Below are positions 5,194-5,552 of a stretch of DNA of 5,552 nt, piece after piece. The notes below the pieces were generated by a model. The model was not told where the DNA came from. It searched no databases and saw only the letters and a program-made list of their open reading frames with translations. Source of the DNA: Calditrichota bacterium (lineage in GTDB: Bacteria > Calditrichota > Calditrichia > RBG-13-44-9 > J075); the NCBI GenBank assembly GCA_003695285.1, contig RFIL01000311.1, positions 1-5,552 of the forward strand, read 5' to 3'. Position 1 is the stretch's first letter; every line of letters starts with the position of its first letter. The position numbers were made by a program, and so were the translations under genes.

Positions 5194-5552
5194 ATGGCAA
5201 TAGATGTGGTAGAAGTTGCGTTTAAGGCCGGAAGAATTGGTATTTATGCCAACCGAGTTGGATTGACCATAAAACAGGAAGATTATGTGATTGTCGAAGC
5301 AGATAAAGGGATGGATCTGGGGAAAGTCATTCAGCGAGGGCATTTATTTTATGAAGATATCGTAGAAGATGAATTGAAAAATGTTGCCCGGATTGCCACC
5401 AGTGATGATTTGAAAAAATATGAGGAAAATCGGCAACTGGAAGAGAAAGCAGTACGGATTTGTAAGGATAAAATTGTCAAGCACCAGCTAAATATGAATC
5501 TGGTCGATGCAGAATACCAGTGGGATCATAACAAATTAACTTTTTATTTTAC
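5194..5552 (+). CDS. ricT: PSP1-domain protein, RicT/YaaT family (3' end outside window)
   Basis: Only the first 119 codons are present; the frame is open to the window edge. The sequence matches the start of the PSP1/YaaT family: a beta hairpin VEVAFKAGRIGIY (6-18), EDYVIVEADKGMDLGKV (29-45), and the helix entry VARIATSDD (64-72). A long charged helix with Cys90 follows, then HQLNMNLVDAEYQWDHNKL (97-115) running into FYF (117-119). In this family the last part precedes an FT...RVDFR-type core. In Bacillus subtilis, RicT (YaaT) works with RicA and RicF in a complex that helps RNase Y mature mRNAs and that carries iron-sulphur clusters. Whether the cluster-binding cysteines exist here cannot be judged, because they would lie past the edge. 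Its place directly after holB matches the B. subtilis gene order. In bacteria without RicA/RicF the role of this protein is unclear. Confidence 0.88.
   Translation, partial: MAIDVVEVAFKAGRIGIYANRVGLTIKQEDYVIVEADKGMDLGKVIQRGHLFYEDIVEDELKNVARIATSDDLKKYEENRQLEEKAVRICKDKIVKHQLNMNLVDAEYQWDHNKLTFYF

Overview
The window is 5.5 kb of bacterial chromosome with moderate to low GC. Every recognisable gene lies on the + strand. It holds seven complete protein genes and the start of an eighth. The organism is Gram-negative in plan, because it carries a TonB/ExbB/ExbD set that drives outer-membrane transport. The FCB superphylum (a Calditrichota-, KSB1- or Marinimicrobia-like lineage) is my best guess. It rests on the divergent TonB-type protein and the holB-ricT pairing, and it is inference, not proof.

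Left half (1-1912). A short nucleoside 2-deoxyribosyltransferase-like gene (103-567) is followed by a stand-alone nuoI gene for the two-[4Fe-4S] subunit of complex I (707-1246). A strong intrinsic terminator closes nuoI at 1268-1299. After a 160-base intergenic region with an inverted repeat comes a single-domain STAS protein (1459-1806), an anti-sigma-factor antagonist type. These three look like separate transcription units. None has its usual partners in view: no other nuo genes and no anti-sigma kinase or phosphatase.

Right half (1913-5552). A TonB-type energy transducer (1913-2857) precedes exbB (2985-3632), exbD (3629-4027) and holB (4024-5145). exbB/exbD and exbD/holB each overlap through an ATGA stop/start, so inner-membrane proton-motor genes appear translationally coupled to the clamp-loader delta-prime subunit of the replicase. 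A ricT/yaaT-family PSP1 gene follows holB after 48 bases with its own good ribosome-binding site, and runs off the window. The holB-ricT adjacency also occurs in Bacillus subtilis and other bacteria.

I see no rRNA, tRNA, CRISPR array, insertion sequence, phage integrase or clear horizontal-transfer signature, and no convincing new system. The points most worth a second look are the orphan nuoI, the coupling of exbD to holB, the loss of zinc-binding cysteines in delta-prime, and the odd translation-initiation region of the TonB gene.
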